DNA from: Pseudomonadota bacterium
GTDB lineage: Bacteria > Pseudomonadota > Alphaproteobacteria > Rhizobiales > Rhizobiaceae
Assembly (NCBI GenBank): GCA_023404095.1
Contig: JAEYDD010000038.1
Coordinates: forward strand, 124,001 to 188,000
Reading direction: 5' to 3'
Length of the DNA stretch: 64,000 nt
Every line of letters begins with the position of its first letter. Position 1 is the stretch's first letter. The position numbers and the translations under genes are program-made. Positions 24,552-33,432 of the stretch are shown here, in pieces. The notes beneath the pieces were generated by a model that saw only the letters and a program-made list of their open reading frames with translations, did no database searches and was not told the DNA's origin.

Positions 24552-27020
24552 TTAGAAGCTGTGGCGAAGAGAAAGTACGAATTCGCGCGGCGCCCCGATG
24601 AAATGGCCATAGGAGGTCAGTCCGGAGATTGAGGAGTAGTACTCCTTGTCGAACACGTTGTTCACATTGAGCTGCAGGTTCGTCTGCTCGGTAAAGGCGT
24701 ATCGCGCCATGGCGTCGGCGACGGCATAGGCCGGCTGCTCGATCCTGTATGTGTCGCCCTGATAGTAGGTTTTGCTCTGGGCCCGCACACCGGCGCCAAC
24801 CGTCCACTTCTCAAGCTCGCCCGGCAATTGATAGGCGGCGCTGAGCTTGAAGAGATGGGCGGGGCTTTTCTCCGTGTTGTATCGCAGACCCGTATTCTCG
24901 CCCTTCACATACTCGGATTTGCTGTAGGTATAGCCGAACCCCACATTCAGGCCGTCTGCGACTGCACCCGCGACCTCGACCTCGACACCGCGCGTTCGGA
25001 TCTTGTCGGCCGCCTCGTAGCAGGTGAAGGCGAAGGTGCTGCATTCGGTGGCGTCGGTGACCTCCGTTGCCAGGCCCGTCTGATTGGTTTCGAAGATTGC
25101 GAGAGAAGCATTCAGGCGGCCATCCATGAAGGCGCCCTTGATGCCGACTTCCTTGTTGTCGCCCACGGCTGGATCCAGGAGGGAGCCGTCGACCCCGTAG
25201 GCCATTTGCGGCAGGAAGATCTCCGTGTAGCTCGCATAGACCGAAAAGATGTCGTTCAGGTCATAGACTGCACCGACGTAGGGAATGAAATTGCCGTCGG
25301 CGCTGTATTCGTCGTCGCTGTAGATGTCGTTGTTGGTGTACCAGCTCAGACGTCCGCCGAGGATGACCTTGAACGGATCGGAAATGTTGAGGCGCGTGGA
25401 AGCGTAGATACCTGCTTCCTTCTGGTCGAGATCCCCGGCGAACGATCCGACCGCGATGTCAGGCTTGGGAACCGAGGTCGGGTCCCAGTTTTCCGGATCA
25501 ATGATGTAGAAGGGGCTGCTGCCCCCTACATAGGAGAACTTTTCACGTTGTGCACTGACGCCCACAACCACGTCATGATCGCGACCGAACAGTTCGACCG
25601 GGCCGGAGGCATGGACATCTAGCGAATACTGGTCGTCGTTGTAGTCATAGAGACGATCGTTCTTGCGGACGTCCCCGGCGAAACGCCACAGGAAGGACGA
25701 CAGCATGTCGGAATCAGCCCAAACCCTGCGAGCCGAGACGTTGAGCTTCCAGTCGTTGTCGAATCGATGCTCCACATCGAGGTAGACGGTGCTCTGCGTC
25801 TTCTTTAGATATTCCCAATCGCTGCCGAGATACGTCTCCGGCGAAAAGTCGTAGAACGAACCATTCTCACGCACGGCCAATCCGCCCCATGTATACCCGT
25901 CGGTGTTTTCCTTCTGATGGCTGACCCCGAGGCTTACCGTCGTATCCTCGGTTATGTCGGCATCGATTACCCCGTACAACGTCAGGTTCTTCTGATCGAA
26001 ATAGTCGCGATATCCGTCGCCGGCGCCGCCTGACGCGACAAAACGACCCCGAACGGTGCCTGCTTCATTCAGCGGCCCGGACGCATCCAGCGTTGCCTGC
26101 GCATTGCCGAACGACGAAACAGAGGTTTCGGCGGAGTACTGCGGCGTTGCAGTGGCGTGCTTTCTGACAAGATTGATCGATGCGGCGGGATTGCCCGAGC
26201 CTTCCGTGAGGCCGCTTGCGCCGCGGACGATCTCGACGCGGTCATAGATTGCCAGGTTGTCCTGCACCAGCACGTCGCGCGTGAACAGGTTGATGGGGCT
26301 GCTGACGCCATCATACTGGATGTTGCTGATGAGGCCGCCGCGGGCGAAATACTCCCACCGCGTATCGCCGAATCCCTGCATCGCAGTTACCCCGGTCGCA
26401 TCCTGCAGCGCCTGATCGAGCGTCTCGTAGTTCTTGTCCTTGATGAGCTGCCGGGTCACGACCGAGACACTTTGAGGCGTCTCGCGAATGGAGAGCGGCA
26501 GCTTGGTCCCCGTGCTCATCTGCCCAGTGGTGTAAGAGTCGGTTCCCTCGGTCGTGGCCCCCAGCCCCTGAACCGTGATTGCCTCCAGCATGGTCGTGCC
26601 ATCGGCAGCAGCGCTGTCTGTAGCTCCCCCCGGTCCGGTGATCCTCACCGTGTTGCCGCTGGTGAAATTGTAGCTGAGGCCCGATCCAGCCAGCATATGC
26701 GCCAGTGCCTGTTCGGGCGAATGCGAGCCCGAGACGGCATTACTCCTTTTGCCGTTCACCAGATGTGATGGAAACAGAAGCTTGAGGCCGGTGCGGTCCG
26801 CGAGCACCGTCAGGGCAGTTCCGAGATCCTGAGCCGGAATGCTCAACCCGACGGGAGCGCGTTCCGATCGGCTGATCTTCGCCTCCTGCGCCGCTGACGC
26901 ACCGGCTCCCGCCAGCGCGAACGCGGCGACGATAGCGTGAATCGCAGCCGAACCGAGGAGGCCGCGCCGGCGCTGGCGCAACGTTGAAGTAAAAATCCGG
27001 TCCCCTGCTTCCATACGCAT
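24552..27020 (-). CDS. TonB-dependent siderophore receptor with STN signalling domain
   Basis: An 822-residue outer-membrane receptor. After a signal peptide (ending ASAAQEAK) comes the STN domain (about 55-130: GLSIPAQDLGTALTVLADRT), which contacts FecR in the periplasm. A TonB-box-like LEAITVQG follows, then the plug (TPQSVSVVTRQLIKDKNYET, VEIVRGASGLTEGSGNPAAS) and a 22-strand barrel ending LRHSF with the terminal aromatic residue. Length and STN domain match FecA/FpvA-type transducers. The adjacent fecR and fecI genes complete a cell-surface signalling circuit. The siderophore is probably of hydroxamate or mixed type but cannot be fixed from sequence. Confidence 0.93.
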   Translation of the reverse strand: MRMEAGDRIFTSTLRQRRRGLLGSAAIHAIVAAFALAGAGASAAQEAKISRSERAPVGLSIPAQDLGTALTVLADRTGLKLLFPSHLVNGKRSNAVSGSHSPEQALAHMLAGSGLSYNFTSGNTVRITGPGGATDSAAADGTTMLEAITVQGLGATTEGTDSYTTGQMSTGTKLPLSIRETPQSVSVVTRQLIKDKNYETLDQALQDATGVTAMQGFGDTRWEYFARGGLISNIQYDGVSSPINLFTRDVLVQDNLAIYDRVEIVRGASGLTEGSGNPAASINLVRKHATATPQYSAETSVSSFGNAQATLDASGPLNEAGTVRGRFVASGGAGDGYRDYFDQKNLTLYGVIDADITEDTTVSLGVSHQKENTDGYTWGGLAVRENGSFYDFSPETYLGSDWEYLKKTQSTVYLDVEHRFDNDWKLNVSARRVWADSDMLSSFLWRFAGDVRKNDRLYDYNDDQYSLDVHASGPVELFGRDHDVVVGVSAQREKFSYVGGSSPFYIIDPENWDPTSVPKPDIAVGSFAGDLDQKEAGIYASTRLNISDPFKVILGGRLSWYTNNDIYSDDEYSADGNFIPYVGAVYDLNDIFSVYASYTEIFLPQMAYGVDGSLLDPAVGDNKEVGIKGAFMDGRLNASLAIFETNQTGLATEVTDATECSTFAFTCYEAADKIRTRGVEVEVAGAVADGLNVGFGYTYSKSEYVKGENTGLRYNTEKSPAHLFKLSAAYQLPGELEKWTVGAGVRAQSKTYYQGDTYRIEQPAYAVADAMARYAFTEQTNLQLNVNNVFDKEYYSSISGLTSYGHFIGAPREFVLSLRHSF

Positions 27021-27200
27021 ATAGTCTCACCCTGCCTGTTTCAGTTGCCCGCCCGTTTCGAAAGAGGCTGAAAAATCGGGGGCATACAGCAAGGACGAAA
27101 CCTCGGCCGGGAACTTGCAGCGGCCAAGCGAAAAAAGTTTCAAAAATTACTCAACTTATTCCCCGCAGGAGTGCCTGAAGAGTGGCCGCGCGCGCGCCGG

Positions 27201-28145
27201 TCAACGAATGATGGTGACGAAGGGGAGCCGTGAAAGTGTCACGGGCAGTGTTTCGGCAATCGTTTCCAGCACCGTGTCGGGCTCCGAGAGATCGAAAACC
27301 CCGGTAACCACCATCCTCCTGATCTGAGACCGGGCGATGAAGATTTGGCCACGACGATAGCGCTCGATTTCCGCAACGACATCCTCGAGCGGGCGCCGAT
27401 TGAAGATCATCTTTCCGCGCTGCCAGGCGGTTTCGATCGCCGTATCGATTTCTTCGGGAGCCGAGGGTGCACCATTTTCCGTGTAGCGCACACGCTGCTC
27501 CGCCTCCAGCCGCACGGGTTCAGTGGACGTGTTCCGCGTCGAAACCTCGACCATGCCTTCGACGACGCTGACAACAGTCTCCGATGGGCGCTTATCAATA
27601 TTGAAGATCGTACCGACCGCTCGTGTCGTGCCGCCATTGGCCTCGACGAAGAAAGGTCTCGCGGCGTCCTTCGCAACGGTGAACATGGCCTGGCCTCGCA
27701 GCAGCGTCAGCCTCCGCGACCGCTTGTCGAAGCTGAGAGAAACGGCGCTGTCGCCGGCAAGCAGGATCTCGGAGCCGTCCGGGAGGACGAACGAGCGTTG
27801 CTCCGCGATCGCCGTCGCAAGATCCGCGGATGGACCGAACCCGAGCAAGCCCGCTCGCCACATTCCTACGCTCCCGAGACAGACCGCTCCCGCCCCCAGG
27901 ATCGCCCTACGGCTCACGGTTCGGGCGCGAACCTTTTTTCCTGCGAGACCGAGGCCGCTCCAGATCCTTTCGGCTTCCTGCGCGGCGCGCTCGTGCTCCT
28001 CGCTGCGGCCGCGCCAGGCTACGAAGCTGTCGACGTCTTCTCGCGTGGATCGGCCAGAGTGCAGCTTGACGATCCATTCGATCGCCTCGTCGCTCAGCTT
28101 GATATCGACCGAAGTCTGGTCGCCGGGCCTGTTCATCTTCGTCAT
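27201..28145 (-). CDS. fecR: FecR-family anti-sigma factor
   Basis: A 314-residue inner-membrane regulator. Residues about 15-70 are a DUF4880 cytoplasmic sigma-binding domain (SDEAIEWIVKLHSGRSTRED, FVAWRGRSEEHERAAQEAER). One hydrophobic segment (about 80-105) is preceded by SRRAILG, a good twin-arginine motif. The periplasmic FecR domain (RRLTLLRGQAMFTVAKDAAR) and a C-terminal STN-like domain (RRPLEDVVAEIERYRRGQIF) follow. It relays ligand occupancy of the STN receptor to the sigma factor. An in-frame ATG at 28136 is an alternative start. Confidence 0.92.
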   Translation of the reverse strand: MTKMNRPGDQTSVDIKLSDEAIEWIVKLHSGRSTREDVDSFVAWRGRSEEHERAAQEAERIWSGLGLAGKKVRARTVSRRAILGAGAVCLGSVGMWRAGLLGFGPSADLATAIAEQRSFVLPDGSEILLAGDSAVSLSFDKRSRRLTLLRGQAMFTVAKDAARPFFVEANGGTTRAVGTIFNIDKRPSETVVSVVEGMVEVSTRNTSTEPVRLEAEQRVRYTENGAPSAPEEIDTAIETAWQRGKMIFNRRPLEDVVAEIERYRRGQIFIARSQIRRMVVTGVFDLSEPDTVLETIAETLPVTLSRLPFVTIIR

Positions 28146-28240
28146 CTCATTGCGCCGTCTTTAAACCGGTAATCGCCTGCGCGCCTCATGAGCGCCTCAT
28201 AGTTGACGAATGGACGGCGCCAATCTTGCCGCTACCTGGA

Positions 28241-28771
28241 TCAAGAGATGGCACGGAAGTGATCGCGGCAATGGCGCAGCGCCTGCGCGAGATATTTCGC
28301 TACCATGCTCTCGGAGACTTCGAGCCGCGAAGCGATCGAGGCGTGGGACATGCCGTCGCAACGGCTCATCAGCAGAGCCAGCCGAGCATTCTTGGGCAGT
28401 TCGATCAGCGCGCGCACAAGCTGTCGGAGTTGGTCGCGATCGATCGCCACCATTTCCGGCGAGGGGCATTTGTCCTGCACCGCGAGCAGCACGGCCTCGT
28501 CGCTGACGCAGCGCGCCGCGTGTTTGGTCTCGCGCCTCAACAGGTCGATCGCGATGTTACCTGCGATCCGGAGAATGAACGCGCGACGATCCCGGATCGC
28601 CGCCGGATCGATTTTCGTCGTCGCCAGCCGTATCCAGGTTTCCTGCAGGACATCGTCGGCGAGGTCAGACGACCCTGTTCGCTTTCGCAAGAACATGCGC
28701 AGCGATTTCCATTGTGCCAGATAGGTCGAGACCAAGTCTTCGCCGTCGATATCTCGTGCTGTACGGTTCAT
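28241..28771 (-). CDS. fecI: FecI-like ECF sigma factor
   Basis: A 176-residue ECF sigma factor. Region 2 is LVSTYLAQWKSLRMFLRKRT with SSDLADDVLQETWIRLA; region 4 is ALIELPKNARLALLMSRCDG followed by HASIASRLEVSESMVAKYL, the FecI-type recognition helix. The start chosen is ATG 28771 (MNRTARDIDG), giving the usual FecI length; an in-frame ATG at 28828 would add 19 residues. It should transcribe the receptor gene and cluster when FecR is signalled. It is the first gene of the minus-strand cluster. Confidence 0.9.
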   Translation of the reverse strand: MNRTARDIDGEDLVSTYLAQWKSLRMFLRKRTGSSDLADDVLQETWIRLATTKIDPAAIRDRRAFILRIAGNIAIDLLRRETKHAARCVSDEAVLLAVQDKCPSPEMVAIDRDQLRQLVRALIELPKNARLALLMSRCDGMSHASIASRLEVSESMVAKYLAQALRHCRDHFRAIS

Positions 28772-28858
28772 TCCACGCGCCTTGCCTGCCGTCCCCGATC
28801 TCATATTGCGAGCCGGAAACATTAGCAATGGAAGGCACTTAATGCGTCGTCTTCCTGC

Positions 28859-28875
28859 GAAGAAATACCTTCTTC
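28859..28875. promoter_or_regulatory. Candidate iron-responsive operator upstream of fecI
   Basis: GAAGAAATACCTTCTTC has two perfect 6-bp arms around 5 nt. It lies 31 bp upstream of the longer fecI start and about 90 bp upstream of the preferred one, where a Fur/RirA/Irr-type repressor would be expected. It does not match the consensus of any of these exactly, so the binding protein is unknown. The 28876-29042 stretch shows no other feature. Confidence 0.25.
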
Positions 28876-29042
28876 AGTTTATCATGTTTAGTGGTTGTTT
28901 TTTCGGGAGGAATGGCGGCTGAGGGACCCTCAGCCGTCCGAGACCGTTTGCGGTTTGCTGGGAAGCGATGCAATTCGGCAACACAAGGGAGCCGCTACCA
29001 GCGTCTAAACTGACCTGCCACTGAGAATGTCCTCCAAGGTCA

Positions 29043-29300
29043 ATGCGGCGATGGTCACTGGATTTTGTTCACGACCAGTTCGCCTGGGGGCGGGCGCTTC
29101 CGCGTGCTCAACGTCGTGGACGACGTCAAACGCAAATGCCTCGCCGCGATCCCGGGCATATCCATCTCCGGTCGCCGTGTCGCCCGAGAGTTGACGACGC
29201 TGATCGAACGACGCGTAAGGCTGGCGACATCACTGCAACACTGTGCGGCCACTCATCGTTGGGCTACAAGCCACCGTCCCACGAAGCCTCCCCTGCGGAT
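29043..29300 (+). pseudogene. IS3-family transposase (OrfB) remnant
   Basis: Frame 1 reads RRWSLDFVHDQFAWG; after a frameshift at about 29090, frame 2 reads GGRFRVLNVVDDVKRKCLAA and ISISGRRVARELTTLIERR, the DDE-domain core of IS3-group transposases. The sequence then jumps to HSSLGYKPPSHEA, the typical C-terminal end, with about 100 residues deleted between. No terminal inverted repeats or target duplication are visible. It is an old, inactive insertion in the gap between the siderophore cluster and the GGDEF gene. The rest of the gap to 29444 shows nothing recognisable. Confidence 0.6.
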
Positions 29301-29444
29301 CAACCGATGGGGGCAGACCTTTCATTCCGCGACACGCTTTGCAGCCCGGCTTTCACCTTCCTTATCGTGAAGGTTCACCAAAAAATAAACTTCAGAAGCT
29401 ACGTACGCGTTGAATTTTCCTGACCGCTTGGGATAGCTGACGCG

Positions 29445-30605
29445 TTGGATCTCGCAACCGTACTACTGCTTCATAAATCATCGTTCCTGGTTGGGGCAAT
29501 CTGCTTTGCCTATGTCAAATGGCAGTCGCCAAACGCATCCAAAGGACTTGGGCCGCTTGCCGCCGGGTTCCTGCTTCTCGCTTTTGCGTCAACCGTTGCG
29601 GGCTTGGGCGAGAAAAAGGCTCTTTCCATAGAAGTATGGACAATTGGCAGCTTCTCGGTCGGGGTATTCGGATATGCCGCCATCTGGGTTGGAACCAAAC
29701 GACTGAGCAACGGCGAAAACCATGCTGGAGACTGGATTGCGCTTTTGTTGCCAGCAGCGCTCGTTGCTATTGCAATTGGCACAGGGTTTCATTTGGACAA
29801 TCCGAGCCGCGGAATGGTGTTCAATGCGAACGCGTTCATATTTCTTGGGGCATCCACAGTCAGGATTTTATGGGACAATTTGCGCGAACCGCTGTCCGCC
29901 CGGTTTATGCTTGGCGCCAGCCTGGCGGGCGCTACAGTTCTGACAAGTTTTGTCCTCGCGGGAATGGCCGGCTGGAGCTATGCTGCCGCGGATGTGAGGT
30001 TTTACTTTTTTCTCCTGATCATATGCCATTTTACTATCTCTCTCTTCACCTTGATTCTCGTCAATGAACGAGCGGAGGCCGGGCTTCGGAACCTGCTCGA
30101 GACGGATGTATTGACCGGCGTAAAGAACCGTCGATGGTTCTATTCCCAACTTCCCGCACAACTTGCACCCGGTGATTGCTTCATTCTCTTGGACATTGAT
30201 CGCTTCAAACGCGTGAATGATCAGTTTGGTCATGAAGGCGGCGATGTTGCGCTTAAAGCAGTGGCTCAGGGAATCGCAGGTCAATTGAGACCCGGGGATG
30301 CGTTCGCGCGGCTCGGCGGGGAGGAGTTTGGGATCTTTGTCCGTGATCACACGGAAGCTGCCGCACGAATGCTGGCAGAACGCATTCGCATTGCTGTTCG
30401 TCTGCTTCAAGTCGAGTATTCGACAGCCCCCATTTCGCTGAGCATCAGTGCTGGCGTTGGAGTCTCCAAGAACTCACAGCGCCCTGAAGATCTATTGAAA
30501 GCAACCGACCAAGCTTTGTATGCTGCAAAGGGGCTTGGCAGGAACCAAGTGGTGCTGGTTGACGACCCGCAGGTGGTTTCATTGCGCTACGGTGAAAATC
30601 GTTAG
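29445..30605 (+). CDS. Membrane-bound GGDEF diguanylate cyclase
   Basis: A 386-residue protein starting at TTG (weak GGGAT upstream), immediately followed by a membrane domain of about six or seven hydrophobic helices (residues 1-205). The GGDEF domain occupies about 215-370: DVLTGVKNRRWFYSQL, LLDIDRFKRVNDQFGHEGGD, and the active-site loop LGGEEFGIF. GGEEF is a catalytically competent variant. RPGD lies exactly five residues before GGEEF, giving an intact RxxD inhibitory site. It makes cyclic di-GMP and is probably self-limiting. It has no visible link to its neighbours. Confidence 0.9.
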   Translation: MDLATVLLLHKSSFLVGAICFAYVKWQSPNASKGLGPLAAGFLLLAFASTVAGLGEKKALSIEVWTIGSFSVGVFGYAAIWVGTKRLSNGENHAGDWIALLLPAALVAIAIGTGFHLDNPSRGMVFNANAFIFLGASTVRILWDNLREPLSARFMLGASLAGATVLTSFVLAGMAGWSYAAADVRFYFFLLIICHFTISLFTLILVNERAEAGLRNLLETDVLTGVKNRRWFYSQLPAQLAPGDCFILLDIDRFKRVNDQFGHEGGDVALKAVAQGIAGQLRPGDAFARLGGEEFGIFVRDHTEAAARMLAERIRIAVRLLQVEYSTAPISLSISAGVGVSKNSQRPEDLLKATDQALYAAKGLGRNQVVLVDDPQVVSLRYGENR

Positions 30606-30688
30606 GCTGGCGCCACGCCCGGCTGTTTTGCGGGAAGAATGGTGAGTTCCGCAGGGGATGCAACGGGTCTGTTCCATCTCCCAGCCTG

Positions 30689-30982
30689 GGCGACGACCTC
30701 GCTGACGTCCTCGACGCGCTGTGGGCCGAGGCCTCCAGGGTAATGTAGGGTAATCCCAGGTTCGAGATGGCCTCCTTCGGCGTTGGCGGCAAGCTCATCC
30801 CGGGCGATGGCGAGCCGGTGGTCGATGCCCTCAAGGTCGTTGCCGGCGCTTATGTCGTCTCCAGCCACATCGGCGCGACGCTCGGTCTTATCCTTGGCGA
30901 GCTATCGGGTTTCGAGATTGCGACCGGTGTGGAACCTCCGATGCTTGCAACGTTCCGCCGTGAGCGCTTCGCATCGCAGTAA
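30689..30982 (+). pseudogene. Remnant of a DAO-type FAD-dependent oxidoreductase (C-terminus)
   Basis: The frame 30767-30982 ends with PGDGEPVVDALKVVAGAYVV, SSHIGATLGLILGELSGFEI and TGVEPPMLATFRRERF, which reads as the C-terminal quarter of a D-amino-acid-oxidase-like flavoprotein (substrate loop, last FAD helix, and PPLL..FRPERF-type ending). Upstream, GDDLADVLDALWAEASRVM followed by a stop continues the same family with at least one disruption. The N-terminal FAD-binding part is gone. It is distinct from the intact FAD oxidase at 37618. No promoter or ribosome-binding site is evident; the flanks 30606-30688 and 30983-31107 hold nothing else. Confidence 0.45.
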
Positions 30983-31107
30983 GGCAATAGTCTTTTAGGG
31001 CCGGCCCGCCCGTACAGGGGCAGGATCGGCGGTTGCAGACACCATGCCGCTTTCCGCGGTGGCATGCCTATGCGAACCGTCGACCCGACGCTACAAGGAG
31101 GATCGTG

Positions 31108-32163
31108 GTGGATCCTGCTTGTGCGATGGCGAAGGGTGAAATGGTTCGGAAACCGGCGACTTTGAAGGATGTGGCGGCGCTGGCGAATGTGTCGCGCGCA
31201 ACGGCTGCCCGCGCCCTGAACAGTTATGGCTATGTTGGCGACGAAACCGCCCAGAAGGTTCAGGCCGCTGCGGAAAAGCTTGGCTATCGCGGCAACCGGC
31301 TGGCGCAGGCGTTGCGTAGCGGGCAGTTGCCGATCGTCGGCTGCATCCTCGGCGATATACAGAACCCGTTCTTCGCGCGCATCGCGCACGACATCGAGGT
31401 TCTCGCCCGCGAGTGCGGACACAATCTGGTCATCGGCAGCAGCGAAGAGGAGCTTGGACAGGAAATCTCTCTGCTGGCGAGCCTCCAGTCGCTCAGTATC
31501 CGCGGCTTCATCGTGGCGCCCACGTCGGCCGACAACAACGCCCATCTCAAGGGTCTGATCGCAGAAAACGTACCGCTGGTGCTGATCGACCGCGTGGCGG
31601 AGGGCATCGACTGCGACAGCGTCGTCGTGGACAACGAGGGTGGGGCGCGCAAGGCCGTCGAGTACCTGATCGGGATGGGCCATCGCCGGATCGGACTGTT
31701 GCAGGACGACATGCGCATCTTTACCTCGCGTGAGCGCATGAGCGGCTACCGGGCCGCCCTTGCCGCAGGCGGTATCACGCCGGACGATCGGATGGTTTCC
31801 GTTTCGCAATCAACGGTTGAGCATGCCGTCGATGCGACCATCCGCCTCTTCAGCCAGAAGAACCCGCCGACCGCGCTTTTTACCGTCGACAGCTTGATGA
31901 CGCAGGGCGCGCTTTTGGCCTTCCGTTCCATGGGCATTTCGATTCCCCATGACGTTTCACTGATCGGTTTCGACGACTTCAATCTGGCGACCTTTACCGA
32001 TCCGCAGATCACGGTCGTCGCGCAGCCAGTGGCTGAAATCGGTCGCGCCGCGGCAAGGTTGCTGTTCGATCGCCTCTCCGGAAAGGGCGGCCAGCCGCAG
32101 AAGTTTCGCTTTGAAACCAAGATGATAGTTCGCGGCTCCGTCAGCCGCCGAAGAGACGCCTGA
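31108..32163 (+). CDS. LacI-family transcriptional regulator of the fructosamine-type operon
   Basis: A 351-residue LacI regulator. HTH: ATLKDVAALANVSRATAARA; hinge: LGYRGNRLAQALRSG; core: LPIVGCILGDIQNPFFARIA, SLIGFDDFNLATFTDPQITV and VAQPVAEIGRAAARLLFDRL. The start proposed is GTG 31108, which has AAGGAGG 6 nt upstream; ATG 31126 and ATG 31141 are in frame but have poorer sites. The gene immediately precedes the SIS deglycase operon in the same direction. A 22-bp perfect palindrome with a central CG lies between, the geometry expected for its operator. Confidence 0.92.
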   Translation: MDPACAMAKGEMVRKPATLKDVAALANVSRATAARALNSYGYVGDETAQKVQAAAEKLGYRGNRLAQALRSGQLPIVGCILGDIQNPFFARIAHDIEVLARECGHNLVIGSSEEELGQEISLLASLQSLSIRGFIVAPTSADNNAHLKGLIAENVPLVLIDRVAEGIDCDSVVVDNEGGARKAVEYLIGMGHRRIGLLQDDMRIFTSRERMSGYRAALAAGGITPDDRMVSVSQSTVEHAVDATIRLFSQKNPPTALFTVDSLMTQGALLAFRSMGISIPHDVSLIGFDDFNLATFTDPQITVVAQPVAEIGRAAARLLFDRLSGKGGQPQKFRFETKMIVRGSVSRRRDA

Positions 32164-32234
32164 GCGGCGAACACCCCCATCCGAAATTTTTCGAGCTGCC
32201 CACTTGCCAGCGCAAAATTCTTGTGCGCTAAATA

Positions 32235-32256
32235 TATGTGAGATCGATCTCACATA
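32235..32256. promoter_or_regulatory. 22-bp perfect palindrome, probable LacI operator
   Basis: The left half TATGTGAGATC is followed by its exact reverse complement, centred on CG at 32245/32246. LacI-family operators are typically symmetric with a central CpG, and the site lies between the lacI gene and the deglycase operon, 77 bp before the first ATG. AT-rich TAAATATAT just upstream could be the -10 region, so binding would block transcription. A second short palindrome TTGCGCAA (32271-32278) and the repeat AGCGCA-N9-TGCGCT (32209-32229) flank it. It is not a CRP site: the TGTGA and TCACA halves are 8 rather than 6 bp apart. Confidence 0.6.
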
Positions 32257-32332
32257 GTCTCAATGGTCATTTGCGCAAGACACGATCTCGTTACGAAGGC
32301 GATCTTGCGAGGCGCAAAACGGGAAGGTTCTA

Positions 32333-33346
32333 ATGCTCAACTTCGATAGAGATCGCTTTGTTAAGATCCAAAGCGGCGCAGTTGCAATCGCGCAGGACGT
32401 GCGTCACCTGATGCGCGAACTACTCAATGACGGTCTGGAACGCATTTTCTTCATGGGCACCGGCGGCGTGCAGTTTCTCACGCAGCCGGCAATCGAACTT
32501 GCGCGGAACTCGACGCTCTTCCCGGTTTCGGCAGCATATTCGGCGCAGGTCGTTCTGGAGCCGCCCGCCGGCTTGAACGAGAAGGCACTGGTCGTCCTGC
32601 CCTCCTTGTCGGGCACGACCAAGGAGAGCGTCCAGCTTCTGTCCTTCCTCAAGGAGCGCGGCGTGAAGACGCTGTCTTTGACCGGGCACAAGGACACCCC
32701 GCTTGGCCGCGACGCCGACTACAACTTCACCAACTTCGCCGAGGACGATACCTCCTCGGAATCGTTTTACCTGCAGACCTTGCTCATCGTCCTCGCGCTC
32801 CTCGCAGAGCGTGGCGAATATGCCGACTTCGACGCGACCGTGGCCGAACTGAAGCTGCTGCCGGAACTGCTGGTCACGGTGAAGGAAAGCTACGAGAGCG
32901 AGGCTGCCGCACTCGCCAAGGAAATCAAGGACGAGACTTATCACATCTTCACCGGCGCTGGCTCCGCTTGGCCGGAAGCGCACTACTACGGCATGTGCAT
33001 CCTCGAGGAGATGCAGTGGATCCGCACCCGTCCGGTGCAGGCATCCGACTTCTTCCACGGCACGCTCGAACTGGTCGAGCCGGGCGTCAGCCTCTTCATC
33101 TTCAAGGGCGAGGACGCCTGCCGGCCGCTGACCGACCGGGTGGAGAACTTTGCCAAACGCTACACCGACAAGGTGCGCATCCTCGATGCGGCTGCGGCCA
33201 GCCTTCCGGGCCTTTCCGCAAAAACTCGCGGCCTGATTTCCCCGGTCATCCTGGCAACCATGCTGGAGCGTCTCAGCGCACATCTGGAAGTCCTGCGCGA
33301 TCATCCGCTGACCACGCGCCGCTACTACAAGCGCGTCGAATACTAA
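32333..33346 (+). CDS. SIS-domain sugar-phosphate deglycase/isomerase (FrlB/FraB-like)
   Basis: A 337-residue double-SIS protein. SIS1 includes LERIFFMGTGGVQFLTQPAI and VVLPSLSGTTKESVQLLSFL; SIS2 includes YHIFTGAGSAWPEAHYYGMC and QASDFFHGTLELVEPGVSLF. The C-terminus TTRRYYKRVEY is the FrlB-type ending (RRYYxxxVEY). FrlB/FraB enzymes cleave 6-phosphorylated Amadori compounds to glucose 6-phosphate and an amino acid. The operon also encodes a FrlD-like kinase and an FAD amine oxidase, supporting this assignment over AgaS- or GlmS-like roles. The exact amine moiety is unknown. Confidence 0.8.
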   Translation: MLNFDRDRFVKIQSGAVAIAQDVRHLMRELLNDGLERIFFMGTGGVQFLTQPAIELARNSTLFPVSAAYSAQVVLEPPAGLNEKALVVLPSLSGTTKESVQLLSFLKERGVKTLSLTGHKDTPLGRDADYNFTNFAEDDTSSESFYLQTLLIVLALLAERGEYADFDATVAELKLLPELLVTVKESYESEAAALAKEIKDETYHIFTGAGSAWPEAHYYGMCILEEMQWIRTRPVQASDFFHGTLELVEPGVSLFIFKGEDACRPLTDRVENFAKRYTDKVRILDAAAASLPGLSAKTRGLISPVILATMLERLSAHLEVLRDHPLTTRRYYKRVEY

Positions 33347-33432
33347 GCGTTTCCCTGCCCGTCGATCACGCCGGGCAGGGTTGCACCTTGGCATGCCTTA
33401 AGAAACGAACGACAACAGAGAGGAACTGCGAA

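Noticed and set aside
27021..27200. FecI-dependent promoter of the TonB receptor gene
   Set aside because: Position is right, but no hexamer pair close enough to a FecI-type promoter consensus could be pinned down with confidence.
32237..32254. CRP binding site TGTGA...TCACA
   Set aside because: Half-sites are 8 bp apart instead of 6 and the whole 22 bp is symmetric with a central CG, which fits a LacI operator better.
32333..33346. Glucosamine-6-phosphate synthase isomerase domain or AgaS
   Set aside because: No glutaminase domain, FrlB-type C-terminus, and a FrlD-like kinase in the same operon.
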